A DNA stretch of 64,000 nucleotides, from the NCBI GenBank assembly GCA_037349315.1, contig JBAIAC010000004.1:41853001-41917000 (forward strand), given 5' to 3'. The position numbers and the translations under genes are program-made. The notes below the pieces were generated by a model. It was not told the DNA's origin and did no database searches. It saw only the letters and a list, made by a program, of their open reading frames with translations. The first letter of the stretch is position 1, and each line of letters starts with the position of its first letter. Below are positions 1 through 11,650 of the stretch, piece by piece. This stretch comes from Chelydra serpentina. Taxonomy: Eukaryota > Chordata > Testudines > Chelydridae.

Positions 1-52
1 CACAATATTTTATGTCATTTGCTACAACAAAATAATGAAGGCCCAAAATAAT

Positions 53-153
53 CAGGGCTTTGGCGCAGAGCCCACGGAGCAGCTCCGGAGCAGTGGAGCT
101 GCAGGTTTTTGCCTGGAGCTGGAGCAGAGTCGGAGCACAGCTCCAAAGCCCTG
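53..153. mobile_element. hAT-type MITE, 101 bp, with exact 8-bp target duplication
   Basis: The element begins CAGGGCTTTGG and ends CCAAAGCCCTG, which are terminal inverted repeats with the CAGGG ends typical of hAT elements. It is flanked by an exact 8-bp direct repeat AAAATAAT (45-52 and 154-161), the duplication length expected for hAT. It is far too short to encode a transposase, so it is non-autonomous. Confidence 0.85.
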
Positions 154-161
154 AAAATAAT

Positions 162-1075
162 GCCAACTTAAGTAATGATAGGCCTGAACCTTATCTGGTA
201 TGTATTGATATAACTCTGTTGAAATATCAACTGAGGATCTGGATCATTGTATTTACAGCTTTAGGCCTTGCTTTAGCAAGGCATGTGCCTATTAATTTTA
301 AGCATGTAGATAATCCATTGATTTCAATAGGATTACTCGCATACTTGAAGTTAGGCACCTTGCTGAATTGAGGTCTTAGATTGCATAGCAGATTTCATAC
401 AAATTGTTTCCCAAAATATCTTCCATCTAGAAACAGAATGTTAAAAAATAATGGCAGAGAAAAATATTTTACCAAAGATTTGAAAAAAATGGAGCGCTGA
501 TATGGTAGAGCAATAAAAGAAGGCTGTTCGCTATAGGGGAGAAGGTTCTCATAACAACAGTGATGAAACTGAGTGAGAAAGAGAGCCAGTGCTTGATAAG
601 ACTGACAAAAAGGAGAACAGATTACCGGATGGGAAGAGAGTAGATACAAGATCTATAAGGCAGATTGTGATGGGTTTAAAAAAACTGGGGCAATTTTGAA
701 CTGGAAAGCAAAAATAATGGTAAACAAATAGACTTGTTTGAAGATGGAGACGTGGTTATACTTCTCAGTGTGTGTTTAAGGTCCCCCAAAAATTAACCAC
801 AACTAAATAAACATTGCATTGTCTACACTAATTGCTATATTTTTTCAGCTGAAAATCCTCTCTTCCGATTGTTTGCAATTGTTTTGCTACAGTAAATTGC
901 CTAAATGAAATACTTATAAATACATGTTTTGATAATGACTAGGCAGATAGCCAGCTGTGACCACTAACACTATCACTGACTAGCTAACTGTACACATCCT
1001 AATAAGTTTGTCAACTGATAGCCCCAACTCCACCTAGCCTGTTTGTCTCACTCACACATTGTTACATCATCTTTT
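162..1075. other. AT-rich intergenic DNA, nothing recognised
   Basis: I see no gene, RNA or recognisable repeat here. Short open frames are interrupted and have no family resemblance. Confidence 0.4.
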
Positions 1076-1195
1076 AGACTGTATGCTCTTTGAAACACAG
1101 ACTGACAGTTATTATTTGTTTATATAATGCCCAGCACAATATGACCTAGCCTGTTTGAGGCTTTTAGGTGATACCAGAATATAAATAATACTAAA
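1076..1195 (+). repeat. 3' fragment of a tRNA-type SINE
   Basis: The stretch resembles the 3' half of the SINE at 56382-56595: a segment like 'gtatgctctttgaaacacag' followed by 'tgcccagcacaat' and an AATAAATAATA-like tail. The tRNA-like head is missing. Old and diverged. Confidence 0.5.
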
Positions 1196-1759
1196 ATGTT
1201 CCGGAGATAAAGGCACTCTAATGTAGAGATAAATTTATTTAAGTTAGACTGAGAAAAAAAATCCTCTAAAAGCATCCTCCAAGAACACAAATTTCAAAAA
1301 CTTGAGTCTATCCAGTCCTCCTGTTCTACCTACATTTATAACATTGTTGTTCTAGCTCCAATAGCCTTGGGGAAGTCAGTTCATCAACACAACAGTACGA
1401 GTACCTCTGAGAAGAATGTTACATTATTAAAGTTTGCATGCTGGTGCAAAGAACTTCAGAAACCCCAGCAGGTAGAAAGTCACAATAGATTCTCTCAGTG
1501 AAGGAGCGTTAAAAACCCTTTCTAAGTGGGGGAAACATCTTAGCTTCTTACTTAATTAAGCAATAAGGCACAACCATGAGTGCCTTCCGTTGCCATTGGT
1601 ACATACTTTGGATATCTTGTGAGAGCACAGCCAAAGGCTGTCTTGCCTTCAGTCACCTGAGAAGTGCACCAATGCTCCAGTAATGCTTATTAATATTAAA
1701 GTATGCTTAAAAACAGAGAGGTAAAAACATATTTTGGTAAATGCATAGTTTTTCTATAT

Positions 1760-2075
1760 GATAGTTTTCACTTACATAGTACCTTTCATCTATGATCTCA
1801 ATATACTATTAAAAACATTAATTATTCTCACAGTATCCAATGAGAGAATTTTTTTAAAACAAATGAAGAAACCCACAATGGGCCAGATCTTCGGATGGTG
1901 TAACTTGTCATTGCTCCATTGATTTCAATTCAATTATGACAATTTATACAAGATGAGGATCTGGCCCAGTGAGGTGAAATGACTTGCTCCAGGTCACACA
2001 CAGCAAGAGCCAGAGCCAGACATAAAACCACAATTCCTGATTCTCAGTCCTATGTTCTAATCACTAATTCACACA
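1760..2075 (-). repeat. MIR-like SINE, antisense, split by a palindromic insertion
   Basis: Segments 1760-1879 and 1969-2075 together read as an antisense MIR: 'ttattctcacagtatcc', 'gaagaaaccca', then 'tgacttgctccaggtcaca' (the complement of the MIR core). A short palindromic element (1880-1968) sits between the two halves and is younger than the MIR. Confidence 0.6.
1880..1968. mobile_element. palindromic 'GGGCCAGATC' MITE
   Basis: It begins GGGCCAGATCTTC and ends in the near inverse complement GAGGATCTGGCCC. It lacks coding capacity. It belongs to a set of similar fold-back elements scattered through the window (see 2194, 8853, 10131, 12103, 15184, 29840, 31756, 50493). Confidence 0.6.
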
Positions 2076-2193
2076 TAGATATCACATAGATCAGAAAAAA
2101 ATACTAACAAAATAAAAATCAGAACTTTTATATGTAGAGACCTTTGAAATTGGTGTTTTTATATTATCTATCAATATATCTAGGGCTAATCTT

Positions 2194-2387
2194 TATGGCC
2201 TTGATCCAGCAAAGCACATTCTTCACTTTAAGTGTGAGAACTGTCCTGGGGCTTGATTCTGCTCTTACTAAAGTCAAAGGCAAACCTCCTATTGATTTAG
2301 CGAATAGTCCAATTGGCTTTAATAGGACTACTCATGTGCTTAAAGTTAAGTACATGCTTAAGATCTTTACTGGATCAAGGCCTATAA
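2194..2387. mobile_element. palindromic MITE, TGGCCTTGATCCAG ends
   Basis: The two ends are inverted: ATGGCCTTGATCCAG at the left and CTGGATCAAGGCCTAT at the right. The interior keeps the 'aataggactactcatgtg' motif seen in the copy at 31756. Confidence 0.65.
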
Positions 2388-2401
2388 TGGTTTGAGCAAA
2401 T

Positions 2402-2595
2402 AAATGGGAGTAAAGAAACCTACAATCTATTCCTGGCTCTGCCACTGACTTGCTGTGTGAAAGTCACTTAACATCTGTACATATCGGTTTCTCCTTGCGC
2501 ACAATGGGGATAGTAATGTTTACTGACTTTGAAAAGTATTTTGAGATATTTCGATTAAAAGAATATATAAATGCAAAGTATTCTTATTATTAGTT
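2402..2595 (+). repeat. MIR-like SINE, sense
   Basis: The MIR core is readable ('ctggctctgccactgac', 'gtcacttaacatctg', 'caatggggatagtaat') followed by the 3' region with 'gaaaagtattttgag' and a TTATTATTA tail. Confidence 0.75.
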
Positions 2596-3324
2596 AATAA
2601 TAGCCGCTGATCCAGTTGTGAGGAATCAGCAGAATAGGGAGGGGGCGGGTTTCTCAGACTGCTGGACTCCACATAGAAAAAATGCTCTGTAAGTGCAAAG
2701 CACAATTATTAATTATTAGTAGTAATTTAAGATTACAAACCTTAATCTTCCTGCCTTTTTAAAGCTTATGAAACAGAGAACAAAGAACAAACCTTTTAAT
2801 CTTTACTTTTTTTTAAATCCAAGAGAACTAAAAGTGTTACCTTTTGCAAACAATCATTACTTCTAAAAGAAAGCCCTTTGAAGTGAACAGTGAGGGTTCT
2901 TTCCACTCTCTATACCTCATCTTCCCACTTCATTTCAATGCTGGCAGTTCCAGTTTTGCTATGGAGACATGGAATGGAATTGTCATCAGCTGATGTTCCT
3001 GAAAGAAGAAATGTGTGTTTCTAGGGAGAAGGGTATAAATGAAGTTTAAAATAGGAGTGAGCAATTCTGGTAACTATATTTAAGGAAGAGTAGAAAGTGG
3101 AAACTAGACAAAGGTGCAGTGACTTCCAGTTTGCTTACAGTTTTTCCAGTAATGTATTCTTTGGGAGTTGGTTCATAGCTGCGACATCATACCTTGCAAA
3201 TTTACATAATACTTTCCTTAGTATCTTGATTACTATACACACTGTACATATCACCAAAGAGCCCAACTGGCATGTTAAAATATTATTTTGGACCATCTAC
3301 GTCCAAACAACAGAATTTCATGTT
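2596..3324. other. intergenic DNA, nothing recognised
   Basis: No gene or clear repeat is seen. The short open frames show no domain. Confidence 0.4.
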
Positions 3325-3400
3325 ACTATAACATCTTTCAGAGGAGGATCCCAAAGCACTTTGTAAATGTTAATTAATGTTGTAATAAGCCTGACCACTC
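3325..3400 (-). repeat. MIR-like fragment, antisense
   Basis: 'ggatcccaaagcactttgtaaatg' followed by 'ttaattaatg' matches the antisense 3' region of MIR-type SINEs. It ends where a PLE copy has inserted. Confidence 0.45.
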
Positions 3401-3412
3401 AGTATGCAATGG

Positions 3413-3642
3413 CGACAAAGGGTCCTGTGGCACCTTATAGACTAGCAGGTATTGAAGCATAAGCTTTCGTGGGTGAATACCCACTTCTTCGGATGCAAGC
3501 AGATGCCACTGCTTGCATCCGAAGAAGTGGGTATTCACCCATGAAAGCTTATGCTTCAATACCTCTGTTAGTTCTATAAGGTGCCACAGGACACTTTGTC
3601 ACTTCTACAGATCCAGACTAACACGGCTACCCCCCTGATACT
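3413..3642. mobile_element. Penelope-like element tail in fold-back (hairpin) form
   Basis: The left arm reads forward from 'cgacaaagggtcctgtggca' to 'gatgcaagcag'. The right arm runs back as its inverse complement and extends further, to 'acacggctacccccctgata'. The insertion is bracketed by a 12-bp direct repeat AGTATGCAATGG (3401-3412 and 3643-3654). The sequence is the 3' tail of the element whose coding part is at 35744-37326. Arms differ at a few positions. Confidence 0.85.
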
Positions 3643-3699
3643 AGTATGCAATGGGTTATTTCCACTTCAACATTCAGCCAGTAGAGGGCTCCTAAATAC

Positions 3700-4195
3700 T
3701 AAGTAAAGAAAAGGCAGAAGAACAGACTGAAGCCAGAGGGGACAGGTGCAGGAGAGATTTGGGGCTGTGTGAAAGCAGGAAACAGCAGCCACTGGTAGCT
3801 GGCTGGGGAGAGGCCAGGCAGCTTGTAGGCTGAGAATGGTGAAAGCTCTACAGACTTACTCCTTAACACCATATCACGAGGACAAGAAGTGCAGCCTGCA
3901 TGCAGGACGGGGTGGGGCAAGTCCTGACAAGGCTCTTACCTTATTACCCTGGCACTGTACTGCTCTAGGATCTGTGTTAGGAACTGCTGACTTATCTTTT
4001 GTTCTAAGCATTAAAACAATTGAGTCTAAGGTATATGCACCTTTTAATTTTGGCAGCCCTGGTAAAGGAATCTTCATTTGCTCAAAGTATTAATCAGAAC
4101 CCACCAAACACTAATGCCTGGCGTGCCTACAAACACTTGCCTTTGAGCATGTGGTACAATTGCCAAAATCTACGGAATTGGTAAACCGGGACAAC
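3700..4195. other. intergenic DNA, nothing recognised
   Basis: Overlapping short open frames on both strands have no recognisable motifs. No repeat was identified. Confidence 0.35.
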
Positions 4196-4199
4196 CTGC

Positions 4200-4280
4200 A
4201 GCAGTGCTGGATACAATACTAACAACAACCCTATAAGATATATCTATTTTACAGAGGGTTACAGTGAAGCACAGAGGGCT
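4200..4280 (-). repeat. MIR-like fragment, antisense
   Basis: 'aacaacaaccctataagata' and 'ttttacagagggttacagtga' followed by 'agcacagaggg' match the antisense MIR core region. Confidence 0.55.
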
Positions 4281-4384
4281 GAATTAATCCGTAGGCCAAA
4301 GTTGTCCTTGGCTCAGGGGACGTTGAACTTCAGTTTGCCACTTTTATATTTCCACTATACTGACGCTTGCTAGGAACCAGTTCA

Positions 4385-5800
4385 ACCCACAGCGCAGATC
4401 CAGGCAGTATTTTGAACTGCATGCAGGTCACACCCTGAATATCTGTGTGCTAGACAACCCCGGTTCAGCAGCTCTGACCCCAGCAGCCTGTCTACAGCCC
4501 CACTCTGGCTTCCACCAGCCTTGATTACAACCAGCAAGGTGATCCCAACACACTTCCAGTCCTGAATTTCCCCAAAACCATGTGATCTGCAGTGTCCAGC
4601 CTTTTCCTGGACAGTTCAGAGAAAATGTAACAAAAAACACGACAGCTTATTAACTTGGTTTATGGTTAAAATGAAATACATTTATTAACAAAATATACAT
4701 AGGATTGAGTTCAAGTATAAGTAAAACCAAACAAAATACAGTAACTCCTCACATAAAGTCATCCCGAAGGCTGCTAATATCAGGGTGTCCCCCTCCCCCC
4801 AGCTCCTTTACCCCATCTCTATAGAGCGGGGGGGGGGAGGACACAACAGGGCTCAGGACAGAGAGAGCTTGCTGGCAGCAGCAGCTGTCTCAACTTGCTG
4901 ATCTACTTAAAAGGGTATTGTACTTCGAGTGGGATCAGCGTAAAGGGGCAATGCGCGTCTCTCACACACGGTGTATGTCTCTGTCTCTCTCTGCCATGCT
5001 GTCTCCCCTCCTTCCATTCGCGCTACCTTGTAGAGTGTGAGGCTACATTAACAACAATGTGTTAACCCTTGAGGGCTCAGCCGAGTGCTAGTTCATCATT
5101 TAGCAGTAATGCATTCCCTGGGAAATATCCCACCCTCTTCCACTCTCTGACTCCAACACCTCAACCAAGCTTCACAATCATCATTGCTGTGTACAGTATT
5201 AAATTGTTTGTTTAAAACTTATACTGTGTATTATATACATCTTTTGTCTGGTGAAAAAATTTCCCTGGAACCCAACCTTCCCCTCCCCCCCCCCCCCCCT
5301 TTTACATTAATTCTTATGGGGAAATTGGATTTGCTTAACACTGTTTCACTTAAAGTAGCACTTTTCAGGAACATAACTACAACGTTAAGCGAGGAGTTAC
5401 TGTCTGTTTCTAAAAGTCTAAAACTTAATCTAGCCAGATATAAGGTTTGTTCAAGATGGTTTCTCACCAGTCATTCTTCCCAGCCATGACTGACTTTCCC
5501 CCAGTCAAAATCTTCCACAAAAGTACAAGATGCTGGCTTCCCTTGTCATCTTAGATGAAAGATCTTGGCCTAACTAGGTTTCTCATCTATACTCAGCTCC
5601 AGAGACTTCAAATCCCCCTCCCCTTAGTTCAAGGATCCATCTTGCTCAGCTTGCAAGACTCTTGTTTCAGTCCATGATTATATCTTCCAAAGTTCAATGA
5701 CTTTTGCTTCAAGGGGCAGGATGACTTCATGCTGTTCTTCCCTTCCTGTGGGCTTCCATTGTTGTCAATTCCACCATGCTTAATTTACATAGGAGACAGG
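4385..5800 (-). repeat. possible antisense LTR fragment, split by a Tigger-like element
   Basis: The sequence on both sides of 4739-5402 looks like one older unit. It is rich in retroviral-LTR-like text and has a polyadenylation signal on the minus strand (AATAAA, complement near 4681). No TG/CA termini or target duplication were found, so the class is a guess. Confidence 0.3.
4739..5402. mobile_element. Tigger/mariner-like DNA transposon copy 1, non-autonomous
   Basis: It begins CAGTAACTCCTCAC and ends GCGAGGAGTTACTG, with TA before the left end. CAG termini with TA flanks are the signature of pogo/Tigger-type mariner elements. The interior matches copy 2 at 19709-20739, including a conserved block around 5060-5130. 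It holds a C15 run near 5285 and no transposase. Confidence 0.7.
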
Positions 5801-5904
5801 TAAATAGGTATGACATTCCCTCCTGTCCGGCAAATTATACAGCCTAATATCAATGAGTATTCATAATTCTTTATAGTGTTAATACATACATTTAACAATA
5901 TTAA

Positions 5905-6062
5905 TCGACAGAAGCTGGGAATGGGAAACAGGGGATGGATCACTTGATGATTACCTGTTCTGTTCATTCCCTCTGGGGCACCTGGCATTGGCCACTGTCA
6001 GAAAACAGGACACTGGGCTGGATGGACCTTTGATCTGACCCAGTATGGCTGTTCTTATGCCA
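5905..6062 (+). repeat. CR1 LINE 3' end
   Basis: The classic CR1 3' terminal text is present ('ggccactgtcagaaaacagg', 'gggctggatggacctttg', 'ctgacccagtatggctgtt') and ends in a TTCTTATG terminal repeat unit. It is 5'-truncated. Confidence 0.85.
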
Positions 6063-6589
6063 GCCTATCATTAGTTTTCAGAAAAGACGATACTCTAGAT
6101 ACAGTAATATTGGATATAATCAGTTGATTCAATTACTTATCATTTGAGGTTCAGCTACCTCTCCCCTCTATATCTTTACAGACCAGTAAACCTTTGAAAT
6201 GGACTATTTTAAAAGTAAAAGCCAGACCGAGGTTCTCTCTCCTGCTGGATGTATACATTATGCTGTCTTCTCCCCCATTTATTAGTGTGAGGTTTGCCTC
6301 TACCCTTTGTTAGCTTGATGGGTCTGTTTACTACGTATATGTAAATTGAAGAAAACACGCATCCTTTGTTTAGAACAGATCTGTTTAACAACTTCCTGAC
6401 ATACCTGTTTTACACACACTTTAGGTGTAATTCCAGAGTGTACTTAATACCACATCGCGTACATACATCACGAGAATATTCATGATCAGTGAGTTACTAG
6501 TTTTCAAATGATACCTCACAAGGCATGTTTTGCACAAAGATTATTACAAAAGTGTGTAGAGTGTGAATACAGGGGTGCTTAGTGTCGCA
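6063..6589. other. intergenic DNA, nothing recognised
   Basis: AT-rich sequence without a gene. The part near 6420-6560 may be LTR-derived but shows no termini. Confidence 0.3.
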
Positions 6590-6784
6590 CTGACATAAGC
6601 CCTGGTGCAGAAACCACTAGGTCAAGAGAAGACTTCTAAGAGGTGGTAGCTAGGTCAATGGAAGAAGAGGCGGATTTACTACATCAATGGAAGAACCTCT
6701 TCTATTGCTGTAATAAGTGTCTACATTACAGCACTACAGAGGTGCTGCTGCACCACTAGAAATGTTAGTGTACACATAGCCCTA
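6590..6784. mobile_element. Harbinger-type MITE, partial
   Basis: The right end 'gttagtgtacacatagccct' is a Harbinger-like terminus (inverse AGGGCTATGTGTACACT), related to the TIRs at 32525 and 42228. The left end 'agccctggtgcag' is degenerate. Confidence 0.5.
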
Positions 6785-7004
6785 CTTTCAACTGGCTGTC
6801 AATGGTCCCTATGGACCATTCCAGTAGCTAGAAATAGCCAGGGTGCAGTAAAGCCCTGGTTACACCCCTCCATCCCCCAACAAGCCTCCCTGTGCTGAAG
6901 GTGTAAAGAGGACTACTTTGATTGTATACCTGCCAGCAACTGCCCCTATAGCCAGAGAATTTCTTGGGGGACACTTTATATAAAGGAGGCACAAGGCACA
7001 GTTA

Positions 7005-7090
7005 AATCAGGCCCTGAGTGGTTAAATGACTTGCACAACACCACACAATAACTGGCAGTGAAGAAGAGAACCCAGGAATCAGTGTTGGTC
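7005..7090 (-). repeat. MIR-like fragment, antisense
   Basis: 'ggttaaatgacttgcacaac' followed by 'accacacaataactggcag' and 'gaacccaggaatcag' is the antisense MIR core. Confidence 0.6.
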
Positions 7091-8852
7091 TCATCACTAC
7101 CAATCAAAGAAGTTAAATGGTAATTCACAATAGGATCGAAGTTCTTCTCAACTTGGAGTTTCAGCTGTTAAGAAGTTGTTAAACATTTTTAAGACATCTT
7201 TTCCATGAAGCTTTTCTGTCACCAGCAATGTGTGTAGGTGGGGGTTTTGTGTTGTTTTTTTTTGTAATTGCTTGGCAGCTGTAAATAAATCACTGTGTGT
7301 TTGACAGCCAGGCCTTTGTGGAAAACTGTGGGGTTTTTTCAAGGGCAATACTATTAAATACCCTCATTTGAAAATTATCAGGAATCTTATCACACAAAAT
7401 ACTTCTAGCATTCCATTTCTCTTCTTGGGAGGAAACTTACAGATAAACTTTGAAATGAGCCTTGTGCTTCTCACAATGTGCCAACCTGGTTAGAAATCAT
7501 GCAAACTTTTGTTGCTCTTTAGCTGTATTCCCCCACAGGCTGTATTATAGCTCTCTAACCAGTCCCACAGCATTGAATGATGTCATGGGATCTGCAGTTC
7601 AGTGAGATGAAAGGGATAAAGCGGAACCCGCTGGCACTGGGGAAAGCTTCCAACACACAATTCACAACATAGCTTGGGAACTGAATCCAGCCACTCAACT
7701 CTAAGCATGTAAGTAAGAATCATGTACATTCTGCTATCACAAAAAAAGGGAGAGGACAGGGGAGAACTAAAGTGATTCATTTTTAAACAAAAGAATTTGA
7801 GGATTGGAAGGCAGAATTTAAGAGTACAACTACCTGCTGAAAAGGGAGCTCTTTTTCCTCTCCAAAGCACTGCCTTTGATGTATGGCAACTGATCACTGA
7901 TCAGATTACAAGCATTTGGTCTCAGTGCTCCTCTGCCTTTGATCTGCATGGTTAATTTTATTTTCCTGGATTTGGAGTTTCGTCTGGGCTTGTGCTGACA
8001 TACTTTTTTTTTTTTTAAAGGAGGTAAGTTAAAAGCAGTTAATACAGAAGCTCTGGCAGTGTGGATTAAGTTGCAGAAAGGCTGGCTATTGGAAAAACTT
8101 CAGCATATAGCAGGTACTGCATTTAGTATTTCATTGCAATCTTTTATTGCAGGATTTTTCAAAACTGAATGAAAAAAAAGAATGAAAAACTTTGCACATC
8201 TTGATTAAAATGTACACAGTTTAAAGGACACAGACCTATATAAGAATGCAGTAAGTAGTTCATGCAGCATTTTTATTTGGAAAATCTATTATGCAAAGTT
8301 TTATTGAGGACAAGCTACCTAACAGATACAAAATCAGAGATCTAAACAAGATTAAATTAATGTAATCTAATATTCTTGGTGTATACAATTTTATACTGTA
8401 GGTTTATAGTCTTTGTCTTTAGCTTTGTCAATTTATATTTATTTAATACAAAGGTTGTGGAACTTAGAAGTGCATTACAGATTTTTTTTTAACGTAAGAA
8501 CAGATTAATTATGTCTCTTGCATACCATGTATACTTTATTCTCCCACCTTCTCCCAAGCCATTTGTTAGGTCTGTATATTATGCATTCTCCAAGCAATAC
8601 TTTTAGTTGTAATAACTGTGGACTCAGGATACATTTTGAAACAGCAGGTATGTTTTAACTATAAATAATATATTGATTTGAAAATGTAATGACACCTTTA
8701 AGTGCAAAGTTGTTCATTTTCAAATTTAAAATTAGTAAAATTATGTAGATTCCCTCACATACTTATTGACACAAATAACACCTCAGTCTGATATTAGCTT
8801 CCTTTAAGGCATTTTTAATAAAATATTAAAAAATCCTTCAGCACATCCACAG
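7091..8852. other. intergenic DNA, nothing recognised
   Basis: No gene or clear repeat is seen. Homopolymer tracts occur near 7250 and 8005. Confidence 0.4.
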
Positions 8853-8919
8853 TGAAATCCTGGCCCTAATGAAATCAATGGGAGTTTTGCCACTGAGGTC
8901 AATGCAGCCAGGATTTCAT
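8853..8919. mobile_element. short palindromic MITE
   Basis: Ends TGAAATCCTGGC and GCCAGGATTTCA are exact inverse complements. A close relative lies at 22066-22133. Confidence 0.6.
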
Positions 8920-9110
8920 CCCTAATGTTTTATATTCAGGCCTCTAAATTTAAGCTTAAATTTAGTCAGTTACTGTGTGTTTTTAAAAAACCACCACCAA
9001 TTCCTATAATATGTTTGAGGAATATCCACTCATGGTATTTAAGAATTATATAACATGCACTAGCATGTTAAGGGACAGAATTTTAGATGAGGTCAAGTCA
9101 AGTTTTCACA

Positions 9111-9238
9111 TGCTCAGCACCCACAGTTGGAACCAGATTTTTAATAGGTGCTGAGCTCTTATTTATGAATCTAAGGGCGGGCCAGATTTTCAAAGGAGTT
9201 CAGAATCCAAGTGCTGAGCATTTTTGAAAATCTGGCCC
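9111..9238. mobile_element. two adjacent palindromic MITE pieces
   Basis: The first fold-back uses TGCTCAGCACC and GGTGCTGAGC (9111-9158). The second uses GGGCCAGATTTTCAAA and TTTTGAAAATCTGGCCC (9178-9238). Confidence 0.55.
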
Positions 9239-10130
9239 TAAATACCTATTTGAATACCTTAAACTTTAAATTATCCACCCTGAGTATAGCATTTTACTAC
9301 AAAACTGCAGGTGACAAACAGAGCCGACACAAAACAAGATATATTGAATATTCAACAAAAAGGGTGCTAAAAAAAGGACAGTAACAGTTTATCAACCTAT
9401 TAAACATCAAACAAATCTTTATACCTTACTAGAAATGTATATGCACCTACAATAACATGTAAAAATACTTTTCCCATCCTGGATAAATTTAGGTAAGAAA
9501 AGAAAACCAGCATATTTTAAAAATATGCAGACTACATTAATCTGTATCAGTTTGCAAACTTCATTTCATTCCAAATTTAAAAACAACCAGCTATTCTAGA
9601 CTATGTATATAAAGCACATTTAATTTTTTTCAAATACCCAGAGATTCTAAAAAGTCAGTCCTGGATCAACCAGGCCTGATTTCAACTAATTAACTTCCTA
9701 CGCAACCAATTAGATTCACATTCCTTTTTAGAGAGACCATTACATTATAAGAAAGGCAATTAGCACTGTATGAATAATACATTCTCAAGAAAAGGTATTA
9801 TTAAAAGACATAGCTAGCATAAAAATTTGTTATTTAGAAAAAACAATTATTGTCTTAATGGATTGTTTTTGGTGTGCTTAAAGATGTGTTCCATTTTATT
9901 CTCCTGAGCAGACATCTTTTCTTGATCATCATTTTCTCCACTTCTTGTTATTTTATTAACATGTACTACCTATTACTTTTGGAAGAAACCGTTTCTAAAT
10001 TTGCTATTTGCTGCAAAGTAGTAAGAAAAATGTAGGAAAAACTATTGTATTTCACTGGTTTTAGTTCACATCAGAAATCAAAATAGTTATTTGAGTGTAT
10101 TATGAGCCAAACAAGTAAAATGTCATAGTA
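9239..10130. other. AT-rich intergenic DNA, nothing recognised
   Basis: No gene or recognisable repeat is seen. Confidence 0.4.
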
Positions 10131-10248
10131 AGGGCCTGATCCTGCAAACACTTTCATACGTGAGTAAGTTACTGAAGTCAACAGGACTGCTAATGTGAAT
10201 ATAATACTTACTCAACGTAAGTAACCACTGCAGTATTCGGACCCTAAC
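10131..10248. mobile_element. palindromic MITE, GGGCCTGATCCTGCA ends
   Basis: Left end GGGCCTGATCCTGCA and right end TGCAGTATTCGGACCCT are inverse complements with mismatches. The interior 'acttactcaacgtaagt' is also fold-back. Confidence 0.65.
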
Positions 10249-10474
10249 ATTACTTAAAATCCCTGGCATCTCTTGGCAATCTTGCCCAATTGTTAAACAT
10301 AGATACATTTCAAGCCATTTAAACTGGAAAAGGAATGCTTGCATACAGCAAAATGAGCACTAAAAAGTGAGAGCGTAGTGGGAGATATCAAAGTACAAGA
10401 AAGAAAACTTAGGCATTTCGTTACTTTAAAAAGCAATGCTATAATAATAGTTTAGCCTTTCATGGATCCGGCTT

Positions 10475-10575
10475 TTAAAGATTTAATAATAATAGTAATA
10501 CTTGGCATTTTTAGGGCTTTACGTTTACAAAGCACTGTATAAACATGGATTAATCCTCAGATTTAATCTGCGCAA
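10475..10575 (-). repeat. MIR-like fragment, antisense
   Basis: 'aataatagtaatacttggca' with 'acaaagcactgtataaac' and 'attaatcctcag' is typical antisense MIR 3' text. Confidence 0.5.
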
Positions 10576-11640
10576 ACAAAAAGAGTTCACATTGCTTTTC
10601 TTAAGCAAAACTGGCTAGAGGAGGACTCATGTAAATATTACTTATTAAACAGGCTTCAGCAGTTCTTGGTTAACATTACTGATCCATTTCCACAGATTGT
10701 TTTAGATATCATAAACATTGTGAGATTTGTAATAGTTAAGAAAATCAAAAGACACTGTAAGGCTATGCTGACATCAGTTTCCAACAGCTGTCATAACAAG
10801 TGTAGATCTATCTTAATCTTTGGTATCTGTATATCTCAATTTCCTATTGCTGCACAATTCCTGCTTTCACAACAGATATGTCATGCAACTTTGCCCTATC
10901 AAAAGGGTCAACCTAAAGTACTTCCCAACTGTTTCTCTTGTGCCTTCCCTACAACATGAATCTGCTTTTACAATTTTTGCCAAGTCCTAAAAAGGAACTA
11001 GCTTTATTTTAAATAGAGATCAAACATCACCTTATTTAAAATGTTTTCAATTTTCAAAATTCACAATTTGCATGGAATTGACTCATCCATTTTATGTTCA
11101 TAGGAAAAAATCAATGATCTCTAAAACTATATTACTCTGAAATAAAAATCTGAATCTCAGATGGTTAGGAGTAACTCTCAGTGACTCCACAGAGAGAAAC
11201 ACATATTTACTGGATTTACAGGTGTCAACACAAAATAGATAACATACTTTTAACAGCTGTCTGTAAATAGCAGAAGGATGTAGAATTCTCAGTGCTCCAC
11301 AACAGCTGTCACTCACAACAGATGTACCATGGTTGTACTATATAGTATGTCACTCTTTATAAAAATTCCAGTGTCCTACACTGTTCCCTTTGTCAAGGGT
11401 GCTAAAACAAAGTATTCCTCATTAGGCACTTTTCCCCATTAATAAATCATAAAATTGTTCAAATATATTTTTTAAAATGTATAAACTACTTATTCTTCTT
11501 GGAACCATTTACCTCTTATGACCCAACTGAATGTTACATTCTCTTTTTATCATAGTCAGTTGCATGATTAGTGAAGGAGAACTCTTATTTTTATGCCATC
11601 ATAAGCTCTAAAGTTTGAGTTCTATGGGTGAAAACTGCTA
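10576..11640. other. intergenic DNA, nothing recognised
   Basis: The 97-codon open frame at 10666-10959 has no recognised domain. I see no convincing gene. Confidence 0.35.
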
Positions 11641-11650
11641 AATAAAAGCT

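Noticed and set aside
3405..3650. Inverted repeat as a CRISPR-like or regulatory hairpin
   Set aside because: The arms are PLE tail sequence found many times in the window, with a target duplication, so it is a mobile element.
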